From Adenanthera pavonina (lineage: Eukaryota > Streptophyta > Magnoliopsida > Fabales > Fabaceae): a stretch of DNA of 64,000 nt. Where the stretch lies: NCBI GenBank assembly GCA_026686845.1, contig JAIVEN010000010.1, positions 23,348,001 to 23,412,000 of the forward strand, given 5' to 3'. The notes below the pieces were generated by a model. The model had not been told where the DNA came from, ran no database searches, and saw only the letters and a program-made list of their open reading frames with translations. The translations under genes and the position numbers were made by a program. Positions 36,175 through 49,100 of this stretch are shown in pieces (positions within the stretch are counted from its first letter, which is position 1; each line of letters starts with the position of its first letter).

Positions 36175-37292
36175 ACTTTTATTAAGTTTTGTAACCTTTT
36201 ATAACTTCTGTATAAATTTTGGCAGTGTTCTTCCCAAGTTGAGCCTCCCAATAATTCTACAATACAACACCAACTTACAGGCCACGTTATTTCATATGGA
36301 TTAAATACCATAGCGCCATGATTAATACATTAATATTCTTGCTACATAAAAAAAACTAGATTCATTAATTGTACTACAATTATTTGTTTTTCCTAGCTTT
36401 ACTTTCTGATTTATTAAAGCATATGTTACTTTTCAAGTCCTTAACTAGCAAAAATATTCAACAACATAGACAAAAAAAGAGTTCCAATTATATGTTGCCA
36501 ACCATCCAAATCAACTATCCATAGCTTTTCATTTACTAAATTATAACTTTGAAAGACAAACCGGCAGCATAACAACTAAAGAACCATAGCATTAACCACT
36601 TAGCAAAAATCACCTGACTTAGCTAACTAATACAAAACTTTTACATAAACATAATGAGGAAGCAAACCTCAGACAAAGTAGATATCTGATGGGCTAGCAC
36701 TACAAATTCTGTCAATATGAAACAAGCGCACCAATGACACCTTCATACAAGTGAAGCAACAAGTTTAATGAAGGTCAACCACAAAGTAGTTTGGTGGTGC
36801 GTCCACATATGCATGTATGAGTAAGGAAAGATATATATATATATAGTAAAATAACACTATTATTATAGAAAAAAATTAAAATAAAAACTATAAATCTAAA
36901 ACATCTAAATTAAAATTAAACGGTCCAAATTCACCCAGAATGATGAGTATTGGGTACTCATACATAATCAAATTACCACTCATGGGGATGCTCTCAGTGG
37001 TTCAATTTCTTTTAGCCCAATTAGGAACAGTTTGATACAGAATAGACATAATGGTCAACAAACAAAATCAAGATATATGGATTGTATTAAAAAAAAAAGC
37101 AAGATAATATGGTGGTTGATTGTATAGTATATTTGGGGATCCAGGTTTCGACATTTCTTCAATGAACTAATGAAGTCTTTGCCATCAAGCATTGAAAAGG
37201 AAAACAAATTACAATATGGGCAATGACTCATATATGAATTTGACAGAAACAGCCACGAATATGAGAGCGTCAGTGGGACAATATGGGGTTAC

Positions 37293-37610
37293 CTCAAAGC
37301 TGGCCGCCGTTCACTGTTGGGTCTGGGAGGGATTTCGAGTTCCTCTGAGAGAATAGAACTGGGACTCTTTCACTCCATTCACCGTGACCGTTGACAGGGA
37401 GAGACGCTGCGAGATCAAGCGATTTCAGGTTGAAGGGGATTTCAGAGGAACAATGCCGTGGCGGAAGAGAAAAGAGTGTAAACTTTCGACGCGTGATGGC
37501 CGAAGAGCTGTGCCAGAACAGAGCTATGGTAGAGGAACAGCTTCAGAGCATGGTGGGAATGAAGACGGCACAATTCTGAGAAAATGCGATATAGGGTTCT
37601 CAGAAGAGAT
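37293..37610 (-). promoter_or_regulatory. GC-rich 5' leader exon of CACTA 1
   Basis: Just inside the right subterminal array the base composition rises sharply. A minus-strand exon-like segment ends GAG/GTAACC at 37293/37292. It has no long frame in the minus direction, so it is best read as a transcribed leader upstream of the transposase. The 1.1-kb stretch between it and the transposase start (36175-37292) is AT-rich and intron-like. The equivalent in CACTA 2 is about 50560-50870. Confidence 0.5.
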
Positions 37611-37617
37611 TTAAAAC

Positions 37618-38162
37618 AACTTAGTTAGCGTTTAACTATTAAATGCTAACTAAATATAATATACATGGCGTTTATTATGTAAACGCCATCTAATGTTCAT
37701 AACTTAGATGGCGTTTATCACATAAACGCCATTTGAAATTTATACTTAGATGGCGTTTAAATATTTAACGCCAACTAAAAGTTTAAAAATAAATTAAAAA
37801 AAATTTCGGGTGGACCTTAGTTGGCGTTTATTTCATAAACGTCATCTAATAATTTATATTATTTTATTAATTTAGATAGCGCTTTTTTTATAAACGCCAT
37901 TTAAAGTCCAAAATTAGTTAGCGTTTATCATAAAACGCCAACTTTAGTTTTACATTATGACTGTAGATGGCATTTAGAAATAAATGCCATCTAAAGTTCC
38001 AAAAATAGATTGCGTTTATTTTTTAGACGCCATCTAAAACTGGACTTTAGTTGGCATTTACAAAATAAACGCCAACTAATACGCTTGGTTTGATTTTTAT
38101 TGGCATTTTTCTAAATAAACGCCAACTATTCAGCGCCAATAAATCCTGAATCTGGCGTAGTG
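37618..38162. repeat. Right subterminal palindrome array, CACTA 1
   Basis: Alternating GGCGTTTA and TAAACGCC motifs, with TTAGATGGCG and AACGCCATCT as the common flanks, run for about 540 bp to the terminus CTGGCGTAGTG. Palindromes have 2-6 base centres. The flank word differs from the left array (ATGGCG versus TTGGCG), which may distinguish the two ends. Confidence 0.88.
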
Positions 38163-39550
38163 TATGCTTTGCATGCTTGTTTAATTTTTAATTTCCCCAA
38201 GAAGTGCAAAAATATTTTTAAAATAAATATGTTATATTTCAGTATTAAAGGCATCAATACCCTTTTTTAAAGAAAATGAATTAAATATTTAAGGATTTTT
38301 TCACAAAATATTATAAACTATGTGGGAAGAAAAATTCCTCAAGTTGTATAATTTATTGGAAAGTTTCATACTTTTCTGTAACCAAGAGTACTTAATGATC
38401 TACTTCCCAAAAAGTTCACCTTCCCTCCCCTCCTTACCCCATATCGAACTTGATCTCGTGTTGCTCAAAACAAACTCAACAGAAAATAAATCCAAACCCA
38501 ACAACTAATCCAATACCCATATCCCTTTCATTTGCACCAATATGATATTCTCCCATGAAAGAGACAACATAGCTCATCCAATGTCACTACTTATGATAAG
38601 TTGAAAATGGATTATCATAAGTTATTCATATAGATTTCTAATTGACCCACACATATTTCCAATTGAGACACACAATTTCCCGCTGATTCAACAAAAATGT
38701 CATTTCCTTATTGATTTATTTTTTTTTTTCCAAATCAATACCTTGGAAGAGGAATCTATTAGGAATTTCACATATTCAAAAAATCTTTATAAAAATATCT
38801 TCCTTTCATGGAACCATCTTTGGGGGTCGCTTGGTATATTTCCCAAAAAGCAACTTTTCAAGAAGTCTACTTCTCAAAAAATTAACTTTTAGAAAGTTTA
38901 TGCTTTGCATGCTTGTTTAATTTTTAATTTCCCCAGGAAGTGCAAAAGTATTTTTAAAATAAATATGTTATATTTTAGTATTAAAGGTATCAATACCCTT
39001 TTTTAAAGAAAATGAATTAAATATTTAAGGATTTTTTGACAAAATATTATAAACTATGTGGGAAGAAAAATTCCTCAAGTTGTATAATTTATTGGAAAGT
39101 TTCATACTTTTCTGGAACCAAGAGTACTTAATGATCTACTTCCCAAGAAGGTCACCTTCCCTCCCCTCCTTACCCCATATCAAACTTGATCTCGTGCTGC
39201 TCAAAACAAACTCAACAGAAAATAAATCCGAACCCAACAACTAATCCAATACCCATATCCCTTTCATATGCACCAATATGATATTCTCCCATGAAAGAGA
39301 CAACATAGCTCATCCAATGTCACTACTTATGATAAGTTGAAAATGGATTATCATAAGTTGTTCATATAGATTTCTAATTGACACACACATATTTCCAATT
39401 GAGCCACACAATTTCCAGCTGATCCGACAAAAATGCCATTTCCTTATTGATTTGTTTTTTTTTTCCAAATCAATACCTTGGAAGTGGAATCTATTAGGAA
39501 TTTCACAGATTCAAAAAATCTTTATAAAAATATCTTCCTTTCATGGAACC
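38163..39550. repeat. Tandem array of ~736-bp monomers, right block (about 2 units)
   Basis: This continues the left block. TATGCTTTGCATGC at 38163 completes the monomer cut at AGAAAGTTTAT (27783). Landmarks lie at 38320 and 39056. The array ends at TCATGGAACC (39550), exactly one base before the phase at which it began, so the uninterrupted locus held a whole number of units (twelve). The last unit has more substitutions than the central ones, as expected at an array edge. Confidence 0.93.
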
Positions 39551-40880
39551 TAACTGGAATTTTCCCTTTTAGCCAAGGCCAAAAATGTATGAATTTTCCC
39601 TTTTATCTAATAAAAAAGCAACCTTGTTTTCTATAAAAAAAAAGGCAACTCTGTTATTCGTATAAAAATATTAAAAAAAATTGCTTATAATTAACACGCC
39701 ACATCATCTAGGTGGAGACGCAATTGATGGATACCGCTATGAGAGAAATAGAATGCAAATTGCTTTAAAAAGAAAAGAAAAAAGAAAAATATTAAATTAT
39801 AAAAACTAGATCACTATTTTTTAAAAAAAATACTAATCACTAATGTTTTCAAATGATACTATATTTTAAATATATAGCGATAAATATTTAAAAGTAGTGA
39901 GGAGATATGCTTCACCATTTTCTCCATGAGGTGAAAGTAAACAAAAGCATTATTTATTTAAAAATAAAAATTTTTATGTGTTCTTTTTCCTACTCATGTT
40001 TCTATCTCTATTCCTATCCATTCATCTCAATGAACTGGTCAAAAAGAAAATCTCAATGTGAACTTTTATTTAAATGCACTCTTTTTTATTCACTTGGTTA
40101 AAAATTGACATAGGATTTCCTTTTGGACAAATTTTATTATGTGATATATAATAGCTAATTTTAGTTATTGTGGCTTCAAATTGTTTAATCTGATATTTAA
40201 AAAGTAAAAAATATTATATGATTATGTAATGTATGGATTTTGTGACTTAAAATTGATTTGTTTAATTAATTAAATTGAAAAATCTAGTTATATGAAATTA
40301 ATAAAGATCTGTAGATCTATGAGTGATAAAAAAAATAAATCATAGACTTCCAATTTGTCCGAACCAATTATCCACTATCTATAGATTTATATCAATTATA
40401 TAAAATTTGACCTTCAAAACTTTTTAATTTCTTAGTTTTCATTTTTTTAAAATTTACAGAGGTTCAACTTCAACACTTAAAACAAATTCTATCCCTAATT
40501 ATATTTTAAAAACTTAACAGTATTTTAGTTAAATCAATGTCAATAAAACTTAAAAACAATATGCAATAAATTAAAATTTTCTGCATAAAAACTTAAAAAC
40601 AATCTAATTATCTAATATGTTTCACTACAATTCTAAAAATATTGAAATCTTTCCTTATCATTTTTTAAGTTGAACAATTTTATTTATTCAATCACAAAAA
40701 AAAAAAGAAGATTTAACAATTTCCTATTAAGTGTATGGATCTCATCCCACCTCACCACACTAAATATGAAATTCAGATTTATAATTCAAACTTTATATTA
40801 TTATTTTTACTTTTATACTAAAAAAATAATTATTAATAATACTCAAACTTACGTTCTCAACCCACTATGAAAGAGGTATA
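39551..40880. other. AT-rich spacer between the array and CACTA 2
   Basis: No gene seen. A short repeat of GAATTTTCCCTTTTA occurs at about 39558 and 39590. The rest is low-complexity A/T-rich sequence. Confidence 0.55.
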
Positions 40881-41310
40881 CACTACACCAAATTTGGGAA
40901 TAGTTGGCGTTTGTTTTTCACCTTTATTGGCGTTTTGAAAACGCCATCTAATAATGCGCTGATGAAAGTCGTTAAATATAATGATGTTTGAAAAACGCCA
41001 ACATTTCTTCAGTATTTAGTTGGCGTTTATCATTAAACGTCAACTAAAGTCAGAACTTAGTTGGCATTTTCAATAAAAACGCCAACTAAAGTCTCACTTT
41101 AGTTGGCGTTTAATGATAAAAGCCAACTAAATACTAAAGAAACGTTGGCGTTTTTTCAGTAAAACGCCAACTAAAGTGACTTTAGTTGGCGTTTAATGGT
41201 AAACACAGACGTTTTTTCAGGCTTTAGTTGGCGTTTGTCATTAAACGCCAACGTCTTTTATGATCTTAGTTGGCGTTTACGATTAAACGCCAACATTTTT
41301 TATCATTAAT
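40881..41310. repeat. Left subterminal palindrome array, CACTA 2
   Basis: TTAGTTGGCGTTTA and TAAACGCCAACTAAA alternate at least nine times, as in CACTA 1 but with different unit lengths. The arrays therefore evolve faster than the genes. Confidence 0.88.
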
Positions 41311-41589
41311 TTTTTTTATATTTTAGTATTACGTTGCACAACCTACAGTTAAGAACAATGATTCATTATCAACTAGATCCAGTGAACCCAGAAATTGATA
41401 GAATCTAGCAATAAAACTTAACAAAACATAACAAGATGGAGTAATATATATTATTATATTTATAGTACCGGCCAGTGGAAATTTCAGTGATCAATTAAGA
41501 AGCAAACTAATTAAAAAAAGAAAAAAGAAAACCATGAATAAATTTCAGTTATTGACAACAGAATGTGCAGGAAGAAGCCAAGAATACAA

Positions 41590-42494
41590 GCAAAGGTATT
41601 GGTATCTTTAGGATTAAATGTCACTTGCATCACATAATGAGAGTGCCCCTGAAATATCTGAGTACAAACCCAGCCTTTCTCCCAATCCCAAAGCTTTATG
41701 AGCATATCATCAGATGATGACAGCACGTAAGGAAGGGTAGGATGAACTGCCACGCGCCTAATGTAATCTGTATGTGCCTCAAAAACTTTAACTTTATCCA
41801 TTGTGTTGTAATTATATACAAGAATGAACATATCATCCGCACCAGCAACCACCCACTGTTTGCGTGCAACAAATTTGGCCGACCTAACTGCAAAATCATG
41901 CTGTACTTGAGCTCCATTGTGGTATTTTGAGTTATAATAATAGTGAGAAAAGATACACTTTCAAACAATTACAAGGACAGGTAAAAATTTGTTTGATAAA
42001 AAAAAAAAGGATCATGTACCTGGTAACTCAGTAACCTCAAAAGACTTGGCCATGTGTAGCATGCGTGGTGAATGATCATTAAGAGACCAAGATGCAATGA
42101 TAAGTCAACCCATAGTTTGAATAGTTATGAATTTCACAATTCTAATCTGTCAGTTTGAATAGAAGAATGCAAAAGGCACACAAGAAAATTTATTCCACTG
42201 CATTTGATTAGAAGTTTAAGAAGTTTGACAAAGCCCATTTTTCATTAGAATCAAAGCATAAGATTTAACCCATAGTTTAAATAAGTGATCAACCTTACAG
42301 CAAAATATTTTGGTAGAGCACTCACTTTGAAACCTTGTGGCAATATATATCCACCATAATTATTACAACCCTCCATTGGCTAAAACGCACTAACAAGTTA
42401 TAACAATACACAGGATCTCAATTAAAAAATTTTCAGGTACCTGAGATTGGGAGTTCCAAATACAGACAGTTCCTAAGTATAAACTTGCCAGAAT
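41590..42494 (-). pseudogene. Captured coatomer beta-prime (COPB2) gene fragment, CACTA 2
   Basis: This is the better preserved copy. Exon a (42494-42441) reads ILASLYLGTVCIWNSQSQ to CAG/GTACCT. Exon b (about 42053-42020) reads MAKSFEVTELP and ends at CCAG/GTACAT. Exon c (41887 to about 41590) reads VRSAKFVARKQWVVAGADDM, VFEAHTDYIRRVAVHPTLPY, SDDMLIKLWDWEKGWVCTQI and GHSHYVMQVTFNPKDTNTF. It then leaves the COPB2 sequence and runs on into CACTA sequence. This is the WD40 propeller of the COPI subunit beta-prime. The upstream edge of exon a is marked by a short insertion between CCATGG and ATTCTGG. If transcribed from the element promoter, the fragment would be in sense orientation with the transposase genes. 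Confidence 0.95.
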
Positions 42495-42701
42495 CCTATG
42501 GTAGCCATGGCAAAATCACACACTTCAGCAAAATAGCCAACGATAAACTATTTACCAATCCTATGTCATCAATAACCCTGTTGACAAATTCCATGACTAA
42601 TATTGATATAATTCTCACTGATGCCACACAGTAGAAATAATCAAATTAAGAAAGCAATTATAGAATTTTAAATTGCAGCATGGTTAAATTTACCTCTCTA
42701 T

Positions 42702-45700
42702 TCATAGGCACTTATCAAGGATGAAGTTACACCACTCTTCGATGAGTTCCTCTATTTGTGTATCAAAGTACTCGGAATAAGAGGTGTCAGGGAAGTACTG
42801 TAAATTAAAAAATTATAAATAAGCGAAAATGGCAAAATTTTATAAGCCTTAATGTAAATATAAAATTACATACCGTGTATGGGATTATGCTATGACCATG
42901 TGTGATGATATCCTTCATGAATAACATCACATCGTATCCACAGTCATTATCATTTGGTTGTTTTGGACACTAAAGAGGAAAATTATATTAATTATACAAT
43001 ACAGAAATATTAATCTCAACAATTGTTGATTAAATATAAATTTATACATACCCGTATCTTCTGCCACTTATATAACGAGGAAGCTAAGGGTTTTATCATT
43101 TTTCCCTTATGATTAACTCTACAACCCTAGCCCGCTCAAAATATTGACACAGCACTGTTTAACCATAAAATATAAAAAATGTTAGAATGAGCAAAACCTA
43201 ATTTGAATTATTACATATAAGTGTGAATCATTAAATACATGAAAAATAAATCTAGGATCCTTACTTATTAATTATCCCCATCATTTGTTCACGGAGTTCC
43301 GGATCATAATTCAAAGGATCCAAAAAATAGATAGTTGGCTCCAATGGATTGATTGCAATTAATATCCAGTGTCCACTATGAAAAAATAACCAGTGTCATT
43401 AGGAAATTATAATTCAGCAGATGAAGTCAAATACATTAAATCGTGAGAATTTACTAACACATTATGATATGGAACCAAGAATAAGACATCTTCGTCAGCC
43501 CTTGCAGTGAATGCATCCGCAATTAACTGCTGCTGTTCAGTAATCTTACTGTCCGACAATTTTGAAGCATAAGCAGCAACCTCTTCAGGATGGATAAATA
43601 TAAATTTGTTTGTAAGATTGCAAGGCTCTAAAAATGTCTCATAGAGGTATCTAAAGTTTAGAAACAAAATAAAAAGCAACATAGGTTAATACGAAGGCCA
43701 AAATTGAAAAAAATTAAAACAAATAGATTAATATCAAGTACCTTATGTACAAGTTAACATTCGCAACCCCAATCCACTTCCGATGGATGATGTAATCAAC
43801 AATTTCAGTGTTGATACTTTCAAATACTACCTTATTATAAATGTTCTTGGCAAATTTCACACGTTTTTTGACTTTGCCCTTAAGCGAATGTGGTAGAAAC
43901 TTGACAATCATCCTTCGAAAGGTGTCTGGAACTGAATCCCTGGGCGGCTGCATGAGTGGTGGAGCTACTGATTCCTTCGAATGTCCTGACTCTCTGACCT
44001 TACTCTTCCCCTTCAACTAAGCAACAAAGTTGGAAATTTTGAGATTAACCACCTTAATATACACATAACAATAGTATATGTCTATAGGTCCTCTAATCTG
44101 AACCTTTGAATGTAGTGGCTCATTCAAGACATCTAGTATCAAGTTAGTATACTGTCAAGTAACATACCTTTGCTAATGGAGCAGCAGTGATGAGGTTTGC
44201 TGGCCATGCTACGAAGCTGCCCAATGCCATTCCTATTGTTTCCATATCCCCCGCAGGAACAGGCAACCTGGTACCCTCCTCCCTAACTACCTCAATCGAC
44301 ACTTTTAGATGATTTGCAGGTACGGGTGCATTGTGAAGCATCTCTTCAGGGCTATTATGCACATGCCCCTCCGCAACCACATGTCGATTAGGTGTTTCTA
44401 ACCATAACTGGCAATATGATTGACCCTATTCCAATCAATGCATTAGAAATCAACCATTTATTACGGGTAAGAAAAAGTTATCTTTTAACTTGTTCATGAT
44501 AGCAATTACCTGAGGGATATCGTGAGGGGTAACAGTGCAACTATCTTTGGCACTAGCCGACACTGGTGGTGTCCCTTGCGTTCCCTGTAGTTGAAGCATA
44601 ATGTTCGTCAATTCAGCTAATCGGAGCTGCATCTGAGATTGAGTCTGATGTTGTTCCTGAACAATAGCCTCCAATCGGGCAACCTTTGCAGCATCTGATG
44701 ATGATCGAGGCCCAAAAAAGGCTTTGTGTGTCACACCAAACCCTGTACCCCTAACACGACCAGGATACTAGGGACCCCCAGTGCCTTACCAAGTATGTCC
44801 TGCCCAACGCTCTCCTGCTCACTAGCTTGAGGCATGGAATTAGAGAGTTCATTCTGTGGAAGAAAGAGAAACAAAATATAAATTTTGCAACTAAATAATA
44901 AGTATTTGAAAATATATATGAAAATAAAATATATAATACAATAATACTAACTATTGACTCGGCAACTTTTCGAACGTTGTCATTGTCAATTATCCCATCC
45001 TTGTTCTTGCGAGATTCTATCCATAGCTCATGGCGTTCGATTTCCCTCCCTTCTGACCCCTCCTTTGATTGCTATGTTTGATCACAAATAAGCAAATGTG
45101 TCAGTATTTGAACATAAGTGTCATTCATAGAAAAATCAACTATCAAACCACGTACCATCTTAACCTCTATACCATGGTATCCTTGACAACCCCCTCTATA
45201 TGGGTATTGCTGCTTCTTGGCTCTGTCACTATTGGCTTGGCTTAATTTCTGAAAAGTTATGCAGAATATTAGTTTTAGTGTAACAAAAACTAAGATAAGG
45301 TACATATGGTTAGGTTTATGTCCACCAAAAAAGTCGCAATAAGAATATAATGAAATGACATACAATGTTAATAATGCACACAACAAAGCAGACTTTTATT
45401 CAATGACTAAATATATGTACTATAATTAATTTAAGACCAACAATGAGAGAAATTGTTTACCTGAAAAGATTCTTCATGACGCCTAGCAACAAAAGCATCC
45501 CAGTGTTCCTGTGTAATGTACAACTCAAACAACCGAGGCGGAGGAACAGCAAAGTTTCCAGTTGTATCTCTCAAGAAGAATCTAGTGAGAATGGATCGAA
45601 AATTTCGGAGTGCGACACCAGCCTTCATATATATGTGTCTTTTGTGACTATTATTGATGTCAAAAGTAGACTGCAACATGCATTACCAAAAAGAATTATT

Positions 45701-46057
45701 ATCTGTATATATGTACACACATTATAATCAAATGACATACTATATTATTACCTCTATATCTTCGAAAATACTATTCTTCACAGGATCAGGGACTTTCCTC
45801 CAATCCCTGTGAGGATGGGAGATTGGAACCTTCAACTTCGCAGCGACCCTAATATAACTGCTCAATTTTTGTCCATCCTTTTGTATTGGATTGCCTTTGT
45901 GATTCCATTCGACATGAATCTTTTGGCCAGTGTGTCGGGCGTGTATCACCTCTTTCAACACAGTCAAGCCACGCTGGTGCTGTTTGATATATTTCTGTAG
46001 CTCTTCTTGACCATCATCACCACCACGATCATGATCATGAGCAGAAGGGGATGCCAT
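42702..46057 (-). pseudogene. CACTA 2 second gene: Transposase_24-like plus Ulp1 protease
   Basis: It has the same exon layout as the CACTA 1 gene: exon 1 is 46057-45752 and the stop is at 42704-42702. Both breaks in the CACTA 1 copy are sense codons here (CGA in exon 6, CAG in exon 8). Its own defects are a one-base deletion in exon 5 near 44768 (CTGAGTATCC becomes CTAGTATCC) and CGA to TGA in exon 10 (after VSIF). The Ulp1 residues are still encoded: HWILIAINP-type His motif, FLDPL Asp and DCGYDVMLF-type Cys motif. The long exon with the coiled coil reads MTHKAFFGPRSSSDAAKVAR. The product would be nuclear or SUMO-directed if intact, which is inference from the fold. Confidence 0.83.
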
Positions 46058-46188
46058 TTACCTACAATAAAATTCCAACAAACATGTAAGATATCAAAGA
46101 AGGAAAAAAATTTAAAGCAAATACAACACATAAAAAAAACTAATAAAACATCAAAAATTTATACATGTCGAAGGAAATAAAATTCAAA

Positions 46189-49100
46189 CTAAGGCAAACA
46201 ATAAAAAATATTCGATAATTCAAACCTTTTCCTCTTTCTTTTCAGATGTTCACTAATCCGTCCCCTCTTCCAAATCCAAGTACCTTCTTGATGGTCATCT
46301 CTCACATAAAGGGTATCATCTCCACCAGGATCAGTATCAAGTGATGTCCCATGGAAAGGATCATCCTCAATGGACGCACCTTGATAGTCTTGACCATCAT
46401 CTAAGGTGTCAATTATTTTGTTCGTTAGCATAACAATTGACCACTTCTTATTAGCAGGATCAGTGACAAAAAACACTTGTTGGGCTGTGGATGCTAAAAT
46501 AAAAGGTTCATCTTTATACCCCACCCTACTAAGATCCACTTGAATAAACCCTGAATCATCAACTCGGAGGCCGTTGTTGTTGTCAACCTATTTACAACTG
46601 AAGACAGGTACCAGGAATGAGATGTAGTCTAATTCCCATATGTGCTCAATTACCCCAAAGTATGACATGGGTGCAAAAATGGGGTTTTTATCTTTAACAC
46701 TAGATATATGCATTGATTGAGCTATAAGAGTTATCCCACTATTTTGTATTATACTCTTATCATCTTGCTCTTTTGTATAGAACGTGTACCCATTGATAAG
46801 ATAACCAGTGTAAGATCGTACATACATGCTTGGACCCATAGCTAACTGTTTTAACCTGTCCGAAACTGAACTAGAAGTCATCTCCAACTCTGTGAGGATG
46901 TGATCACGCAACCAATGTATAAAAAGTCGATTATGTTCTTTTGATATCCAACTCTCATTCTTATTAGGGTTCAAGGTTCTAATTCTCTCCTTGTGCATTT
47001 CCACATATTCATCAACCTCATCTGAGTTGTGCAAGACATACAGGTGAGCTTGCTCCCACTGTATCCTAGAGATGCTAACGATTTCACTTCCCCGAATCCC
47101 TTCACCACTTGTTCTACCCAAGTGACGAGACCTTGGAAGCCCAATGTTATCAACACTCAATAAGTATTCAGTACAAAATTCAACAGCTTCTTCGGCTATG
47201 TACCTTTCGACAATACATCCCTCTGGTCTACTTTGATTTTTCACATACCCTTTCAATATCTTCATGTAACGCTCAATCAGGTACATCCATCTCATATACG
47301 CTGGGCCACACATTTGTGTTTCCCTAACTAGGTGTACTGTTAGGTGAACCATCATGTCAAAGAATGAAGGCGGGAAATACATCTCAAGCTCACACAAAGT
47401 GACAACAATTTGTCTTTGCAATGTGGGCAACTTCCTAGGGTCAATGACTTTGTTGCCAATAGCCTTGAAAAAGAAACATAGTTTCGTGATTGTCCCTCGC
47501 ACCTTTTTCGGAAAAATGGATCGTATACCCACCGGCATCATATACTCCATCAAAACATGACAATCATGAGACTTTAGACCCTTCAACTTCAAGTCCTTCA
47601 TAGATACAAGGTTCTTGATATTTGATGAGTACACCTCCGGAACTTTAACTCCATCAAGGAATTCACAAAGAGCAATTTTTTCTTTTCTAAATAAAGTATA
47701 AGCAGCTGGTGGAAGATAAGTACGCCGTTTGTCCTTGATCATTGCCAATTCTCCTCTAATTTCCATAGCAACCAAATCTAGTCTCACCTTCTTACCATCT
47801 TTGGTCTTTCCCTTCACATTAAGTAACGTACCAATAATGCTATTACATAAATTTTTTTCTATGTGCATCACATCTAGGAAGTGCCTCACATGCAAGGACT
47901 TCCAATATGGCAAATCAAAGAAAATTGACCTTTTCTTCCACCCACTTGTCCCAAGGTGTTTGGCAAAAGGTTTCCCAAAGTTGTTAGTCAAATGTTGTAC
48001 CTTGCCAAACAGGTCCTCACCGCTTAACGGAACAGGTTCTCTTCCGTCTTCTATATTCCCATCAAATGCTTTTCTCTGCCCTCTATAACGATGTCCCTGA
48101 TGCAAAAATCTCTGATGCCCGAGAAAGACAAATTTTCCACCATGCTCCAACCGAATCGATTGTGTGCCTTCTTCATATGTAGGGCAACCAAATTCTCCTT
48201 TGATACTATATCCAGACAAATTCCCATATGCTGGAAAATCATTAATTGTACCAAAGAGCATAGCTCTCAAATTGAATGGTTCCTTCCTATACCCATCATA
48301 CACCTCTACACCACTCTCCCATAATAGCTTCAAGTCATCAATTAGTGGAGCCAAGTATACATCTATATCATTTTCGGGTTGTTTAGGTCCAGAAATTAAC
48401 AAAGACAACATCATGAATTTTCGCTTCATGCATAGCCACGGAGGCAAGTTATAAATCACCAAAATCACGGGCCATGTACTGTGTGTACTACTTTGCATGC
48501 CATGCGGGTTCATTCCATCAGTAGATAATGCAAGACGTAGGTTTCTATCTTCTACCCCGAAATCTTCATAGTCACGATCAATTAATTTCCATTGCGGAGA
48601 ATCTGCAGGATGTCTAAGTTCCCATCTTTAATTCTATTATCTGCATGCCATGTTAAGAGCTTCGCATTCTCCACACTATTGTACATGCGTCTAAATCTAG
48701 GTATGATGGAAAAATACCAAACTACCTTCACTGGACTCGATTCTTTCTTCTTATAACGTTGGGCATTGCATTTAGGACACTTGTATAATTATGCAAATTC
48801 CTTCCGAAATAAGATGCAATCGTTAGGACAAACATGTATCCTCTCATAGCTCATCCCTATAGAGCTTAACATTCGTTTAGCCTCATATGTTCGGCTAGGA
48901 AGCTTATTATCCTCTGGCAGCATTTCCTTCAAAAGTACAAGCAATTCTGTGAAGCTCTTATCACTCCATCCATTGCCTGCTTTCAAGTTGTATAGCTTGA
49001 ACACAGCTGACAATATCGTGAACTTAATGCATCCAGAGTACAATGGTTTTTCTGCATCCCTCTTCAACCTATCAAACATCCCCGGACAATCCTTAAGTTC

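Larger units (their letters stand above)
27784..38162 (-). mobile_element. CACTA transposon 1, complete, 10,379 bp, TSD TAT
   Basis: The left end is CACTACTACAAATTTGGG. The right end, read inward, is CACTACGCCAGATTCAGG. TAT flanks both sides (27781-27783 and 38163-38165). The insertion splits a tandem-array monomer, whose intact copies give the empty site. On the minus strand it holds a leader exon, a TNP2 transposase gene, a Transposase_24/Ulp1 gene and a captured COPB2 fragment. Ends carry GGCGTTTA palindromes. Both genes carry premature stops, so it is not autonomous in its present form. It could still move if a transposase is supplied elsewhere. Confidence 0.96.

Noticed and set aside
37384..37614. 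Plus-strand frame of 76 codons near the right end of CACTA 1, and a similar one at 50655-50843.
   Set aside because: It lies antisense to the GC-rich leader exon and has no motif. The frame differs between the two elements, so the high GC content explains its length.
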